Of a stretch of DNA of 64,000 bases, positions 1 through 9,011 are shown in pieces. Origin of the DNA: Bradyrhizobium sp. SZCCT0153. Its GTDB lineage: Bacteria; Pseudomonadota; Alphaproteobacteria; Rhizobiales; Xanthobacteraceae. Numbering within the stretch: position 1 is the first letter of the stretch; every line of letters starts with the position of its first letter. Below the pieces are notes generated by a model, which did not search any database, was not told the DNA's origin, and saw only the letters and a program-made list of their open reading frames with translations. The DNA lies in NCBI RefSeq assembly GCF_018129995.1, contig NZ_JAFCKS010000010.1:152426-216425 (forward strand), read 5' to 3'. Both the position numbers and the translations under genes were made by a program.

Positions 1-1180
1 TCGGATCCACATAGCGCCAAGCGAAGACGACGACGAACGCCGGCTTGCGCTCGTAAAGGGCTGCGGGCGGCAGAATCGAAATGTCGTATCCCGGGCCGGC
101 CATCACGTTCGCCTTCTTGGGGTCGTCGTCCACCAGGAAGTCGATCTTGTTCTCCAGGCCGAACTGCGGCAGCAGGGTCGTGGTGCCGACGGAGACGCCG
201 TAGCCGGCCACCAGCTGACCGCGCGCGTGGGCGGCATCGGCCATCGCGACCAGCTCGTCCCGGATGGCGGCGATTCTCTTCGCATAGGGCGCATAATAGG
301 CCGGCCGGTCGACGCCGAGCCGGTCTTCCTCGGCGACGAAGCGGGCAACCTCCGCAGACGGCTTCTTGGCGCCGCCAACGCGCTGCACCGTCACGCGGAT
401 CGAACCGCCCTTGGTCCAGATGTGCTGGACGTCGATCAATTCCATGCCGAGCCGCGCGAAGAAGCGCGTCAGCGGCTTGATGTTAAAATACGACAGATGC
501 TCGTGGTAGACAGTGTCGAGAAGGTTCTTCTCGGTGACGTCAACGCCGTATTGCGTCTCGAAAACGAACAACCCGTCCGGCGCAAGCACGTCGCGAACCC
601 CGATCACCAGCGGATCGAGATTGTCGACATTGGCGATCATGTTATTGGCGATGACGACGCTGGCCGCACCATGGCTCTGCAGAATGCGGTGACCAATGGC
701 ATCGGTGAAGAAATCGCCGATAGTCTCGATCCCCGCTTCCGTCGCACGCCGCGCGATGTCGACGGCGGGATCGACACCCAGTACCCGCATGCCGCGCTCT
801 TTGAAGAAGCCGAGCAGCGAGCCGTCATTGCTGCCGAGTTCGACGACCAGCGAGCCCGGCGCAATCCCGAAACGGCTGATGACGTCGTTGGCATAGCCTG
901 CGAAATGCTCCCGCAGGCCGAGCGAGAGCGAGGTCGTGTAGACGTAGTTGCGGTACTGGATCTCCGGATTGCCGACATGGAGAATCTGGAGGTGGCCGCA
1001 GTCTGCGCACAGGTGCAGCGCCATCGGCACGGCGGCCCGAAAGACGGGATCGTCGACGCTGGCGTCCGGCACCTGGAAGTTCGGCGTGCCAATGGGCATG
1101 CCAGCCATGGGGACGACCAGTTCCTGCTTGTCCGAATGACAAAGGCGGCAGGTATGACGAACGTAGAACAGGTTTTTCAT
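1..1180 (-). CDS. SAM-dependent C-methyltransferase, sugar type (3' end beyond window)
   Basis: About 393 residues are visible and no stop is reached before the left edge, so the gene is partial. The start is the ATG at 1178-1180, which gives MKNLFYVRHTCRLCHSD. Two CxxC pairs (C11/C14 and a later CADC) form the N-terminal zinc-binding motif of NDP-sugar C-methyltransferases of the TylC3/NovU type. A SAM-binding motif VVELGSNDGS follows, and a C-terminal Rossmann-like part contains VAGYGVSVGT. By family knowledge such enzymes add a methyl group to carbon 3 of an NDP-keto-deoxysugar in the cytoplasm. It lies 84 bp downstream of the YbhN-like gene on the same strand and is probably co-transcribed with it and the SIS isomerase. 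A second enzyme of the same architecture lies at 6811-8013. The exact sugar substrate is not readable. Confidence 0.85.
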   Translation of the reverse strand, partial: MKNLFYVRHTCRLCHSDKQELVVPMAGMPIGTPNFQVPDASVDDPVFRAAVPMALHLCADCGHLQILHVGNPEIQYRNYVYTTSLSLGLREHFAGYANDVISRFGIAPGSLVVELGSNDGSLLGFFKERGMRVLGVDPAVDIARRATEAGIETIGDFFTDAIGHRILQSHGAASVVIANNMIANVDNLDPLVIGVRDVLAPDGLFVFETQYGVDVTEKNLLDTVYHEHLSYFNIKPLTRFFARLGMELIDVQHIWTKGGSIRVTVQRVGGAKKPSAEVARFVAEEDRLGVDRPAYYAPYAKRIAAIRDELVAMADAAHARGQLVAGYGVSVGTTTLLPQFGLENKIDFLVDDDPKKANVMAGPGYDISILPPAALYERKPAFVVVFAWRYVDP

Positions 1181-1264
1181 TGTGGGACCGGAAAACGGAG
1201 ACACGCGCGGGTGAGGCAATCCTACCCTGTGGAGATCAGATCGGCGGCAATGATTCAAGAGCGA

Positions 1265-2287
1265 TCAAGGGTGGCTCGATACCTCCTCGGCTTTCGCCAG
1301 CCCGTAGTCCGCCGATGCTTCCGCAGCCTTCGCTGCCTTGTCCGCCGAATATGAGCCGCGCTCCCGACTTGCTAGCCAGATCACGCCGCCTGCGAGACCG
1401 ATGAGGACGCTGACGGCACCCAGCAGGATTGAAACCGACAGCGCTTCCTCGGAAGGAACGCCCGCCAGACCGAGACAGGCGACCATCGCCCCTTCACGAA
1501 CGCCCCAGCCGCTGATCGAGATCGGAACTGCGGTCAGCAGGATCACCGGCGGAATCAGAACGGCGGCGTCCACCACCGAGAGTTGCGCTCCTACGCCGCG
1601 GGCCAGGGCATAACAAGCCGCCGCCGTCACGAGATGGATGAGGAGCGCCGATCCGAAAAGCAAACCGCGGTGCTCGGATTGCAGGAGAAGGAATCTGACG
1701 AGCGTTCCGAACCGGACGAAGCTCGCGATCGCGGGAAACGCGATGAGGCGCTTGGGCAGGCGATCGAGCGTCAACAGCACCACGGTGCCGGCGACGCCCG
1801 CCAATGTCAGCCCGCCGATGGCCAGGATCGCGGCCTGATTGGACACGCGCGACATCAGGAACGGCAATCCGGCCACCATCAGCACGATCAGCCCGATCAA
1901 CGCCGTGAAACGGTCCGCTGCAACGCCCTTGACCGCTTCCGGCCACTGCACGCCACGCTGGCGCAGCAGCCACATTCGCACCGCATCGCCGCCGACCGAC
2001 GACGGCAATACCTGATTGAACCAGAGGCTGATCATGAGGATTCGCCAGCCGGCCAGCCAGTCCAGCGACACGCCGAGCGCGCGCATGATCAGCTCCCACC
2101 GGCCGTTGAGCGCGAAGGTCTGAACGAATATCAGCGCGAGCGCGAGCACGAACAGGAACGGATCGACGGAGACGAGGTGGGTCCGCAACGCATGCAGATC
2201 GAGACCGCGCGCGATGTAGATCAGCACGGCGATCGACAGCAGAAGTTTTACTGAAAACAGGACCGCCTGCTTGAGCCGCGACTGCAT
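1265..2287 (-). CDS. YbhN/UPF0104-like integral membrane protein (LPG synthase TM-type)
   Basis: The product is 340 residues and almost entirely hydrophobic, with about eight predicted membrane segments. The loop LWFNQVLPSSVGGDAVRMW is a hallmark of the lysylphosphatidylglycerol-synthetase transmembrane / UPF0104 (YbhN) family. Such proteins often occur in polysaccharide and hopanoid clusters, where a flippase-like or lipid-handling role is suspected but rarely proven. The ATG at 2285-2287 lies 12 bp after the stop of the SIS isomerase, so the two genes are almost certainly one operon. The last about 30 residues are charged and cytoplasmic-looking. Placement in the sugar cluster suggests transport of a lipid-linked intermediate, which is inference only. 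Confidence 0.8.
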   Translation of the reverse strand: MQSRLKQAVLFSVKLLLSIAVLIYIARGLDLHALRTHLVSVDPFLFVLALALIFVQTFALNGRWELIMRALGVSLDWLAGWRILMISLWFNQVLPSSVGGDAVRMWLLRQRGVQWPEAVKGVAADRFTALIGLIVLMVAGLPFLMSRVSNQAAILAIGGLTLAGVAGTVVLLTLDRLPKRLIAFPAIASFVRFGTLVRFLLLQSEHRGLLFGSALLIHLVTAAACYALARGVGAQLSVVDAAVLIPPVILLTAVPISISGWGVREGAMVACLGLAGVPSEEALSVSILLGAVSVLIGLAGGVIWLASRERGSYSADKAAKAAEASADYGLAKAEEVSSHP

Positions 2288-2299
2288 CGGATGCCCGCC

Positions 2300-2911
2300 T
2301 CAGGATGCCGGATATTCCGCGCGACCGATAACGAGGTCGATCGCGGCCATCATCCAGAACTGGTGCGTGGTCTCGACGATGTTGTAGCTGCGGCTGTCGG
2401 CCCAGAAATTGATGTCCCCGAGGTTGCGCAGGGGGTTGTCCTCGTTCATGCCCGACAGCGTGATCACGCCGAGCTTCATCGTCCGTGCCTGTGCAACCGC
2501 ATTGAGGATGTTCTTCGAACGCCCCGACGAGCTGATCGCGACCAGACAGTCGCCGGCGCGGGCGCTCAACCGCACGGCATGCGCGATCCAGTCCTCGAAG
2601 CCGTAGTCGTTGGCAAGGCACGACATCATGCTTGCATCGCTGAAGCACAGTGCGGGCACAGCGGCGTTCTTCGCCAGATCGATAGCCAGATGCGAGGCGA
2701 TACCGGCCGAGCCGCCGTTGCCGATGAAGATGACGCGGCCACCCTGCTCGCGGGCGCGCAACCAGGCCGCGCGCGTGGCGGAGATCCTGGCAAAAACACC
2801 GTCGTCCGCCGCCGTCGCGCGATGGAGGCGTTGCACGTAATCGTCGAGAAAAGCCTTGTGATCGGGATCGACGGACTCGGCTGGCATGGGCTGGCGGCTC
2901 GATTGCAACAT
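2300..2911 (-). CDS. SIS-domain sugar-phosphate isomerase, GmhA-like
   Basis: The product has 203 residues from the ATG at 2909-2911. A later ATG at 2885-2887 is an alternative start, and no clear Shine-Dalgarno decides between them. The core contains IFIGNGGSAGIASHLA and a second phosphosugar-binding loop AISSSGRSKN, both typical of SIS domains and closest in style to sedoheptulose-7-phosphate isomerase GmhA. By family this enzyme would convert sedoheptulose-7-phosphate to a heptose-7-phosphate in the cytoplasm. The divergent neighbour set contains an HldE-like kinase/nucleotidyltransferase fusion, so a nucleotide-activated heptose or similar sugar is a reasonable inference. It is the first gene of the leftward transcription unit. 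Confidence 0.82.
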   Translation of the reverse strand: MLQSSRQPMPAESVDPDHKAFLDDYVQRLHRATAADDGVFARISATRAAWLRAREQGGRVIFIGNGGSAGIASHLAIDLAKNAAVPALCFSDASMMSCLANDYGFEDWIAHAVRLSARAGDCLVAISSSGRSKNILNAVAQARTMKLGVITLSGMNEDNPLRNLGDINFWADSRSYNIVETTHQFWMMAAIDLVIGRAEYPAS

Positions 2912-2940
2912 GACGGGGTGATACCGGCTATTACCAGGGA

Positions 2941-2966
2941 TTGCAAAGGTATAATACTTGCAAAGT
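2941..2966. promoter_or_regulatory. Divergent promoter region with TTGCAAAG direct repeats
   Basis: TTGCAAAG occurs at 2941-2948 and again at 2959-2966, flanking TATAAT at 2950-2955. The island of A/T-rich sequence sits between two divergent genes (starts at 2911 and 3054) in an otherwise GC-rich region. It probably carries a promoter and perhaps a regulator site. No convincing -35 was found for either strand. Confidence 0.35.
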
Positions 2967-3053
2967 TTGCGAGCGGCTGGTAGTCGGCTTTCGGGTTTCA
3001 CTCAAACATTGGCGAGCCTGTTTCGCTGGGCATTCGCGTCACGGATGTTCCCC

Positions 3054-4082
3054 ATGAAATGCATCGTTACTGGCGGCGCCGGCTTCATTGGAAGTCACCT
3101 CGTCGATCGCCTCCTGGATGACGGCCACGAGGTCATCGCGCTCGACAATTTTGTGATCGGACGGCCCGAAAATCTGGCCGCGCGTGCCAATTCGAGCCAG
3201 CTCAACATCGTGCGGGCCGACGTCACCGACCTCGATTCGATCAGACCGTATTTCAACGGTGTCGACTGGGTCTTCCATCTCGCGGCGCTGGCCGACATCG
3301 TTCCCTCGATCGAGTCCCCGATCCCCTATCATCGCGCCAATGTCGACGGCACGGTCAACGTTCTCGAGGCCGCACGGCAGGCGGGCGCCAACCGCTTCGT
3401 TTACGCCGCATCGTCGTCCTGCTACGGAATTCCCGACGCCTATCCGACCCCGGAGAGCGCCGAGATCCGTCCGATGTATCCCTATGCGCTCACCAAGAAT
3501 CTCGGTGAGCAGTGCGTCATGCATTGGTGCCAGGTCTACAAGCTGCCCGCGGTCGCGCTGCGTCTGTTCAACGTGTACGGGCCGCGCCACCGTACCACGG
3601 GCACTTACGGTGCGGTGTTCGGCGTCTTCATGGCGCAGAAGCTCGCCGGCAAGCCCTTCACGGTGGTTGGCGATGGCGAGCAGACCCGCGACTTCACCTT
3701 CGTCAGCGATGTCGCCGATGCCTTCGTGACCGCCGCGCGCTCGGAGGTCTCGAACGAGATATTCAACGTCGGCTCCGACAACACCTACAGCGTCAACCGG
3801 CTGGTCGAGCTTCTCGGCGGCGACAAGGTCCACATTCCCAAGCGGCCCGGCGAGCCCGACTGCACCTACGCCGACATCACCAAGATCAAGCGGGTCCTGA
3901 AATGGACCCCGAAAGTGAAGTTCGAGGTCGGCGTCGCGACGATGCTGAAGTCGATGGACCAGTACAAGGACGCTCCCCTTTGGACGGTGGACAAGATCGC
4001 CGACGCCACCAAGGACTGGTTCAAATATCTTGGTGGCGAAAACGATTCGGCGTCCGGCACGTCGCAGAAGGCAAGCCGTTGA
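3054..4082 (+). CDS. NAD-dependent nucleotide-sugar epimerase/dehydratase (extended SDR)
   Basis: The product has 342 residues from ATG 3054 (MKCIVTGGAGFIGSH). An ATG three codons upstream (3045) is possible. The Rossmann motif GGAGFIG and the catalytic YALTK (YxxxK) with an upstream SSS triplet identify an extended short-chain dehydrogenase of the UDP-glucose/UDP-glucuronate 4-epimerase or GDP-sugar epimerase type. FNVYGPRHR is the usual substrate-loop motif. It starts the rightward operon, followed after 89 bp by the kinase/nucleotidyltransferase fusion. A function on an NDP-sugar in the cytoplasm is secure; the precise sugar is not. Confidence 0.85.
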   Translation: MKCIVTGGAGFIGSHLVDRLLDDGHEVIALDNFVIGRPENLAARANSSQLNIVRADVTDLDSIRPYFNGVDWVFHLAALADIVPSIESPIPYHRANVDGTVNVLEAARQAGANRFVYAASSSCYGIPDAYPTPESAEIRPMYPYALTKNLGEQCVMHWCQVYKLPAVALRLFNVYGPRHRTTGTYGAVFGVFMAQKLAGKPFTVVGDGEQTRDFTFVSDVADAFVTAARSEVSNEIFNVGSDNTYSVNRLVELLGGDKVHIPKRPGEPDCTYADITKIKRVLKWTPKVKFEVGVATMLKSMDQYKDAPLWTVDKIADATKDWFKYLGGENDSASGTSQKASR

Positions 4083-4171
4083 GCCGACGCGTTCGAACTC
4101 AATGCTCTCGCCGCCAACCGATCATTTCCGGGTCGGTCAACCGAGACCGACCTGCGCTTTAGGTAATTCAC

Positions 4172-5737
4172 ATGGGTAATGCTCCGACAGACAAGCCGAC
4201 CGGCCATCCGGCCCCGCACGAGAAGATCAAGACGATCGAGGAACTGGCCGCGATCGCGCGGGCCGCGCAGGCAGAAGGCCGGACCGTCGCACTCTGCCAC
4301 GGCGTGTTCGATCTCGTGCATCTCGGCCATGTCCGGCACATCCTGGCAGCGCGCAACGAGGCTGACGTCGTCATCGTGACCGTGACGGCCGACCGTTTCG
4401 TCAACAAGGGACCGGGACGGCCGATCTTTCCGGAGAACATGCGCGCGGAGATGCTGGCCGCGCTCGGCACGGTCGACTGGGTCGGAATCAACCGGACCTC
4501 GAGCGCCGAGCCGATCCTCGATGCCGTACGCCCCGACATCTACGTGAAGGGTTCGGACTACGAAAATCCCGAGGATGACGTCACCGGCAAGATCGCCACC
4601 GAGCGGGAGGTCGTCGAACGCCATGGCGGCCGCGTCGTCTTCACGCGCGACGTCACCTTCAGCTCGTCGTCGCTGATGAATCGCTACTTCGACATCTACG
4701 ATCCCCCCCTGCGCGACTACCTCCAGAAGGTGCGCGAAGGCGGCGGCGCCGAACGCCTGCTGAAGCTGATCGACAAGATCCAGGACATGCACGTCGTGCT
4801 GGTCGGCGACACCATCATCGACGAATACCAGTACGTCACGGCGCTCGGAAAGGCCTCGAAGGAAAACATCGTCGCCACACTGTTCAAGAACGGCGAGCAA
4901 TTTGCCGGCGGCGTCATTGCCGCGGCCAATCACGTGGCGAGCTTCTGCAAGTCCGTGGAGATCGTCACGACGCTCGGTGGCAACGACTACCCGGAAGAGT
5001 TCATCCGCGCGCATGTCCGCCCGAACGTCACGCTCACGCCGATCCGCATTCAGGGCCGTCCGACGACCCGCAAATTGCGGTACGTCGAGCTTGGATATCT
5101 GCACAAGCTCTTCGAAGTATACACCATGGACGACACGCCGCTCGACGAGGCCGAGCGGAAGGAGATCGACCAAATCACCGCCGAGCGCGTTCGCGGCGGG
5201 GACGTGGTGATCGTCACCGATTTCGGTCACGGCATGATCGCGCCAAGCACGATCGATGCCCTGATCGCCAACTCCAAGTTCCTGGCGATCAACGCCCAGA
5301 GCAACAGCGGAAACCACGGCTATAATCTGGTCACGAAATATCCGCGGGCCGACTACCTCTGCATCGACGCGCCGGAAGCCCGGCTGGCGGCCACCGACAA
5401 GTTCAGCGACATCGCGTCGGTGATCGAGAACGGACTGCACGGCAAGATCGACTGCGACAACATGATCATCACGCACGGCTCGTTCGGCTGCTACCCCTTC
5501 TCGTCGAAGACCGGCGTGGCGCGCGTTCCCGCTTTCACCAAGACAGTCGTCGACACCGTCGGCGCGGGGGACGCCTTCCTGACGATCACCGCGCCTCTGG
5601 TCGCCGCCGGCGGCAATATCGAGGACGTCGCCTTCATCGGCAACGCTGCAGGCGCGATCAAGGTCGGTATCGTCGGCCACCGCAGTTCGGTCGAAAAGGT
5701 GCCACTGGTCAAATTCGTCACCGCGTTGCTGAAGTAA
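4172..5737 (+). CDS. Bifunctional sugar nucleotidyltransferase-PfkB kinase, HldE-like with inverted domains
   Basis: The product has 521 residues. The N-terminal part (about 35-170) has CHGVFDLVHLGHVRH with the HxGH nucleotidyltransferase motif at 50-53. After a linker, residues about 200-521 form a PfkB/ribokinase fold ending in DTVGAGDAF, with the catalytic Asp at about 467. E. coli HldE carries the same two activities in the opposite order (kinase first). By family the protein would phosphorylate a sugar phosphate at C1 and transfer a nucleotide to it. With the GmhA-like isomerase at 2300-2911 this fits an ADP- or GDP-heptose-type pathway. AGGT at 4161-4164 may serve as the ribosome site. 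Confidence 0.85.
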   Translation: MGNAPTDKPTGHPAPHEKIKTIEELAAIARAAQAEGRTVALCHGVFDLVHLGHVRHILAARNEADVVIVTVTADRFVNKGPGRPIFPENMRAEMLAALGTVDWVGINRTSSAEPILDAVRPDIYVKGSDYENPEDDVTGKIATEREVVERHGGRVVFTRDVTFSSSSLMNRYFDIYDPPLRDYLQKVREGGGAERLLKLIDKIQDMHVVLVGDTIIDEYQYVTALGKASKENIVATLFKNGEQFAGGVIAAANHVASFCKSVEIVTTLGGNDYPEEFIRAHVRPNVTLTPIRIQGRPTTRKLRYVELGYLHKLFEVYTMDDTPLDEAERKEIDQITAERVRGGDVVIVTDFGHGMIAPSTIDALIANSKFLAINAQSNSGNHGYNLVTKYPRADYLCIDAPEARLAATDKFSDIASVIENGLHGKIDCDNMIITHGSFGCYPFSSKTGVARVPAFTKTVVDTVGAGDAFLTITAPLVAAGGNIEDVAFIGNAAGAIKVGIVGHRSSVEKVPLVKFVTALLK

Positions 5738-5764
5738 CGCGAACGGCAATTCTGGAGAACGACA

Positions 5765-6766
5765 GTGATTGATCAAAAATGGAATGTGATGGTCACCGGT
5801 GGCGCCGGCTATGTCGGCAGCGTGCTGGTTCCCCATTTGCTCGCCGCGGGCCACAAGGTCACCGTGCTCGACCTGTTCATGTACGGCGAGGACGTCTTCG
5901 ACGCCGTCCGCAACAACCCCAATTTGCGCCTGATCAAGGGCGACATCCGCGACGAGGCCGCGATCAACGAGGCCCTGCGCGGCAACAACGCGGTGATCCA
6001 TCTCGCCTGCATCTCCAACGACCCGTCGTTCGAACTCGACCCGTCGCTCGGAAAATCCATCAATTACGATTGCTTCCGGCCGATGGTGCGCGCCGCGAAG
6101 AAGGCCGGCATCAAGCGCTTCATCTACGCGTCCTCGTCCAGCGTCTACGGCATCAAGGACGAGGCCGAGGTGACGGAGGATCTGTCCTGTGAGCCGCTGA
6201 CCGACTACTCGAAATTCAAGGCGATGTGCGAGACCGACCTTGCCGAGGAGGCCGCGTCGGGGTTCGTCACATGCACCGTCCGTCCCGCCACCGTCTGCGG
6301 TTACGCGCCGCGGCAGCGGCTCGACGTCGTCGTCAACATCCTGACCAATCTCGCGGTCAACACGGGCCGCATTCGCGTGTTCGGCGGAACGCAGCGCAGA
6401 CCCAACCTGCACATCGAGGACATGTCCGCGGCCTATCTGTTCCTGCTGCAGCAGGACGACGCGAAGATCGACGGCAAGACCTACAATATCGGCTACGAGA
6501 ATCACTCGCTGATGAAGATCGCCGATATCGTCAAGTCGGTGGTCGGCAGCAATGTCGACGTCGCGGTGGAGCCGACCGACGATCTGCGCTCATACCACGT
6601 CTCGTCGGAGAAGATCCGCCGCGAGCTCGGCTTTGCGCCGACGCACACGATCGAGCAGGCCGTGTCGGGGCTGGTCGACGCCTTCAAGTCCGGCCGTCTG
6701 CCGAACTCGCTCAACGACCCCCGGTACTTCAACATCAAGATGATGCAGAACATCAGCCTGAAGTGA
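5765..6766 (+). CDS. NAD-dependent nucleotide-sugar epimerase/dehydratase
   Basis: The product has 333 residues from a GTG at 5765, preceded by GGAGAA at 5754-5759. The N-terminal VTGGAGYVGS binds NAD(P), and YSKFK is the YxxxK active site with SSSSVYG before it. The C-terminal RPATVCGYAPRQRLD is typical of extended SDR epimerases, including HldD-like and 4,6-dehydratase-like enzymes. It lies 27 bp after the kinase/nucleotidyltransferase gene and is surely co-transcribed. As the last enzyme of this short operon it probably acts on the nucleotide sugar made by its neighbour, which is inference. Confidence 0.85.
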   Translation: MIDQKWNVMVTGGAGYVGSVLVPHLLAAGHKVTVLDLFMYGEDVFDAVRNNPNLRLIKGDIRDEAAINEALRGNNAVIHLACISNDPSFELDPSLGKSINYDCFRPMVRAAKKAGIKRFIYASSSSVYGIKDEAEVTEDLSCEPLTDYSKFKAMCETDLAEEAASGFVTCTVRPATVCGYAPRQRLDVVVNILTNLAVNTGRIRVFGGTQRRPNLHIEDMSAAYLFLLQQDDAKIDGKTYNIGYENHSLMKIADIVKSVVGSNVDVAVEPTDDLRSYHVSSEKIRRELGFAPTHTIEQAVSGLVDAFKSGRLPNSLNDPRYFNIKMMQNISLK

Positions 6767-6783
6767 GCCGCGGAGGTCCCGAC

Positions 6784-6806
6784 CAAGCCGGCTCCTCGCC
6801 GGCTTG
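6784..6806. terminator. Bidirectional hairpin between convergent genes
   Basis: CAAGCCGGC and GCCGGCTTG form a 9-bp perfect stem with a 5-base loop. It lies between the ends of two convergent genes (6766 and 6811). There is no strong T tract, so termination strength is uncertain. Confidence 0.6.
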
Positions 6807-6810
6807 ATCC

Positions 6811-8013
6811 CTACAGCGTCTCGAGGCGATCAAGCTCCCGCCAGATGTCGGCGGGCGCGAAGATCGAGAAGATGGCGTGCGGCCGGTCGAGCATGTTTTT
6901 CAGCTTCGCCGTCACCACGGCTTCATTCTCGTTGTTCACCGCGAGGAGACAAACGAGAGGCGCCGACGACTTCTTCAGCTCATCCGGCGAACGGATCGCG
7001 ATGCGAGAGCCCGGCATGAACAGGCCCTGACGCTCCTTCTGATCGTCGATGGCGAAATCGACCAGCGAACCGAGCTCGAGCGAGTTGGTGTACGTGCAGG
7101 CCCGGCATCCGGCGCCATACATCACGATGTCCGTCCCTTTGGCCTTCAGGCGCGAGAGCGCGGGAACCAGGCGGCGCCCATAGTCGCGGGCCAACTCGCC
7201 GAACTTCTCCGCCGCCGCAGCCGATGCGCCGCCGTCGAACGCCGGCGGGTTCAGCTTGCTGCGGCGTGCCGTCACTGCAAGCGAGCCGCCGCTGAAATTG
7301 TACTTTTTGACGGCAACGGCCTCGAACCCCTTGCGCGCGAGCAAGGCCAGCAGCGTCTCCTCCGTGAAGTAGTTGACGTGCTCCTCCCACAGGACGGAGA
7401 TGTCGCCGGCCGCGCGGCCCGGCGCGAAATCCGGAACGGCGATGAACAGGTAACCGTCATCGGAGAGCGTGCGGTCGATACAATCGAAGAAATTCTCGAA
7501 ATCGCCGATGTGCTCGAGGACCTGGCGCGACACCACGAGGTCGAACTTGCCGTGACGTGCGACGGCGTCCTGACAGATCGCCGGGCTCACCATGTCGCAA
7601 TGGACTTCGAGCCCGCGCTTTCGGGCAATCTCGCTCGATACTGAATTCGGCTCGACGCCGACAAGGGCCTCTGCACCGCGCTTGCGCAGCTCTTCGAGGA
7701 AACGGCCGTCGTTGCAGCCGATCTCGAAGACACTTCTCGGCTTGACGAAGGAGTGGATGGTGTCGAGCTCGTCGGGCTCGTGCGGCTCGACCTTCCAGCT
7801 GCTGAAGTTGAAGTTGAAGTCGCGATACAGGATATCGGGATCGATCGGCTCGGCGATTTGCGGCAGTCCGCAGGCATCGCAGACTTTCACGGCGAACGGA
7901 AAACGCTCTTCGCTCTCGTCCCGTTGACGCAACATCCGGTGGGCAATCGGCATGGGTCCGAGGTCGATGACCGGGCGCAACCGATCGGAGCGGCAGAGAC
8001 GGCAGAGCTGCAT
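6811..8013 (-). CDS. SAM-dependent sugar C-methyltransferase
   Basis: The product has 400 residues from ATG 8011-8013 (MQLCRLCRSD); the upstream in-frame extension to 8142 lacks family features. The CxxC at residues 4-7 and a second CDAC form the zinc site. VFEIGCNDGRF is the SAM motif, and VMYGAGCRACTY lies in the C-terminal Rossmann-like domain. The order zinc finger / methyltransferase / C-terminal domain matches NDP-hexose C-methyltransferases and the partial gene at 1-1180. It is the last gene of the leftward operon that also encodes split transketolase, 54 bp after the C subunit. Two such enzymes near a transketolase point to branched-sugar synthesis, which is inference. Confidence 0.85.
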   Translation of the reverse strand: MQLCRLCRSDRLRPVIDLGPMPIAHRMLRQRDESEERFPFAVKVCDACGLPQIAEPIDPDILYRDFNFNFSSWKVEPHEPDELDTIHSFVKPRSVFEIGCNDGRFLEELRKRGAEALVGVEPNSVSSEIARKRGLEVHCDMVSPAICQDAVARHGKFDLVVSRQVLEHIGDFENFFDCIDRTLSDDGYLFIAVPDFAPGRAAGDISVLWEEHVNYFTEETLLALLARKGFEAVAVKKYNFSGGSLAVTARRSKLNPPAFDGGASAAAAEKFGELARDYGRRLVPALSRLKAKGTDIVMYGAGCRACTYTNSLELGSLVDFAIDDQKERQGLFMPGSRIAIRSPDELKKSSAPLVCLLAVNNENEAVVTAKLKNMLDRPHAIFSIFAPADIWRELDRLETL

Positions 8014-8066
8014 GGTCACAGGGTCTTTCCGATTTTCAAAGCGAGGCGACTGTTCTGGGAACCTTG

Positions 8067-9011
8067 TTAGTCGGAGCCAACGGCCTTCCGTACCACGTCG
8101 GCGATGTTTGCGGCATGCAGGCCGAACGTTTCCATCAGCCATTCCTGGTTGCCGTAGTCGCTGGCGAAGACATCGGGAATGCCGATCCGGCGTATCCTCG
8201 GCACGCGCCCGTCGAAGCGCTCGACCAGCGCATCGGTGACGGCACTGCCGAGGCCACCAATGACCGTATGTTCTTCGACCGTGACGACGAGACGGGATGC
8301 GCGCGCGTATTTTTCAATGGCGGCGACATCCAACGGCTTCACCGTCGGCATGTGCAGAACGTGACAGGCGATGCCGTCCGCCGCCAGCATCTCTGCGGCC
8401 TGCAGCGCCTGCGTGGTTGCAACGCCGGTTCCGACGAGCAGGACCGGGTTCGATTTTCCGCCCTCGGCTTCGCGCAGCAGATAGGCTTGCCCGATCGCGA
8501 AGCCATGCTCCGGCCTGGTCACCACCCGGTCGCCGCCCTTGCCGAGCCGTATGTAGATCGGGTGCGGCCAGTCCACCGACACGGCCATGAACCGCTTCAT
8601 CTCCTCGGCGTCGGCCGGCGCGACCACGGTCATGTTGGGCAGCGCCCGCATGATCGCGATATCCTCGATCGCTTCATGCGTGGGGCCCAGCGGTGCGTAG
8701 ACCAGCCCGCCGCCGTTCGCGATCAGCCTCACCGGCAGGTCGTGCACGCATAGATCGACAGCGACCTGCTCGTAGCAGCGGCGGGTGATGAAGGTCGCAA
8801 TCGTATTGACATAGGGAATCGCACCGTCCAGGGCCATGCCGGCTGCCATGCCGATGACGTTCTGCTCCGAGACGCCTTCCATGTACCAGCGGTCCGGAAA
8901 CTGTTCCTGCATGCCGGCCAGCAGGCCGGGGCTGAGGTCGGATCCGATGAAGACGACGCGGTCATCGGCCTTGGCCAGCTCGTACACCATGTTAACGCAG
9001 GTCTGTCGCAT
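8067..9011 (-). CDS. Transketolase, C-terminal (pyrimidine-binding plus C) subunit
   Basis: The product has 314 residues from ATG 9009-9011, which overlaps the stop of the N subunit in a TGATG arrangement. MEGVSEQNVIGMAAGMAL contains the conserved Glu that activates thiamine diphosphate. VVAPADAEEM and the C-terminal VEEHTVIGGLGSAV belong to the transketolase pyrimidine and C domains. It would pair with the product of 9011-9862 to form one active ThDP enzyme. Stand-alone split transketolases often lie in secondary-metabolite or polysaccharide clusters, where they move two-carbon units onto unusual acceptors. Here it sits between a membrane protein and a C-methyltransferase. Confidence 0.88.
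   Translation of the reverse strand: MRQTCVNMVYELAKADDRVVFIGSDLSPGLLAGMQEQFPDRWYMEGVSEQNVIGMAAGMALDGAIPYVNTIATFITRRCYEQVAVDLCVHDLPVRLIANGGGLVYAPLGPTHEAIEDIAIMRALPNMTVVAPADAEEMKRFMAVSVDWPHPIYIRLGKGGDRVVTRPEHGFAIGQAYLLREAEGGKSNPVLLVGTGVATTQALQAAEMLAADGIACHVLHMPTVKPLDVAAIEKYARASRLVVTVEEHTVIGGLGSAVTDALVERFDGRVPRIRRIGIPDVFASDYGNQEWLMETFGLHAANIADVVRKAVGSD

Noticed and set aside
227..1354. A 375-codon plus-strand open frame at the left edge
   Set aside because: The minus strand encodes a methyltransferase with zinc and SAM motifs across the same bases.
3866..6505. An 879-codon open frame on the minus strand
   Set aside because: It runs antisense to the fusion and epimerase genes, which have clear family motifs; long antisense frames are expected at this GC content.
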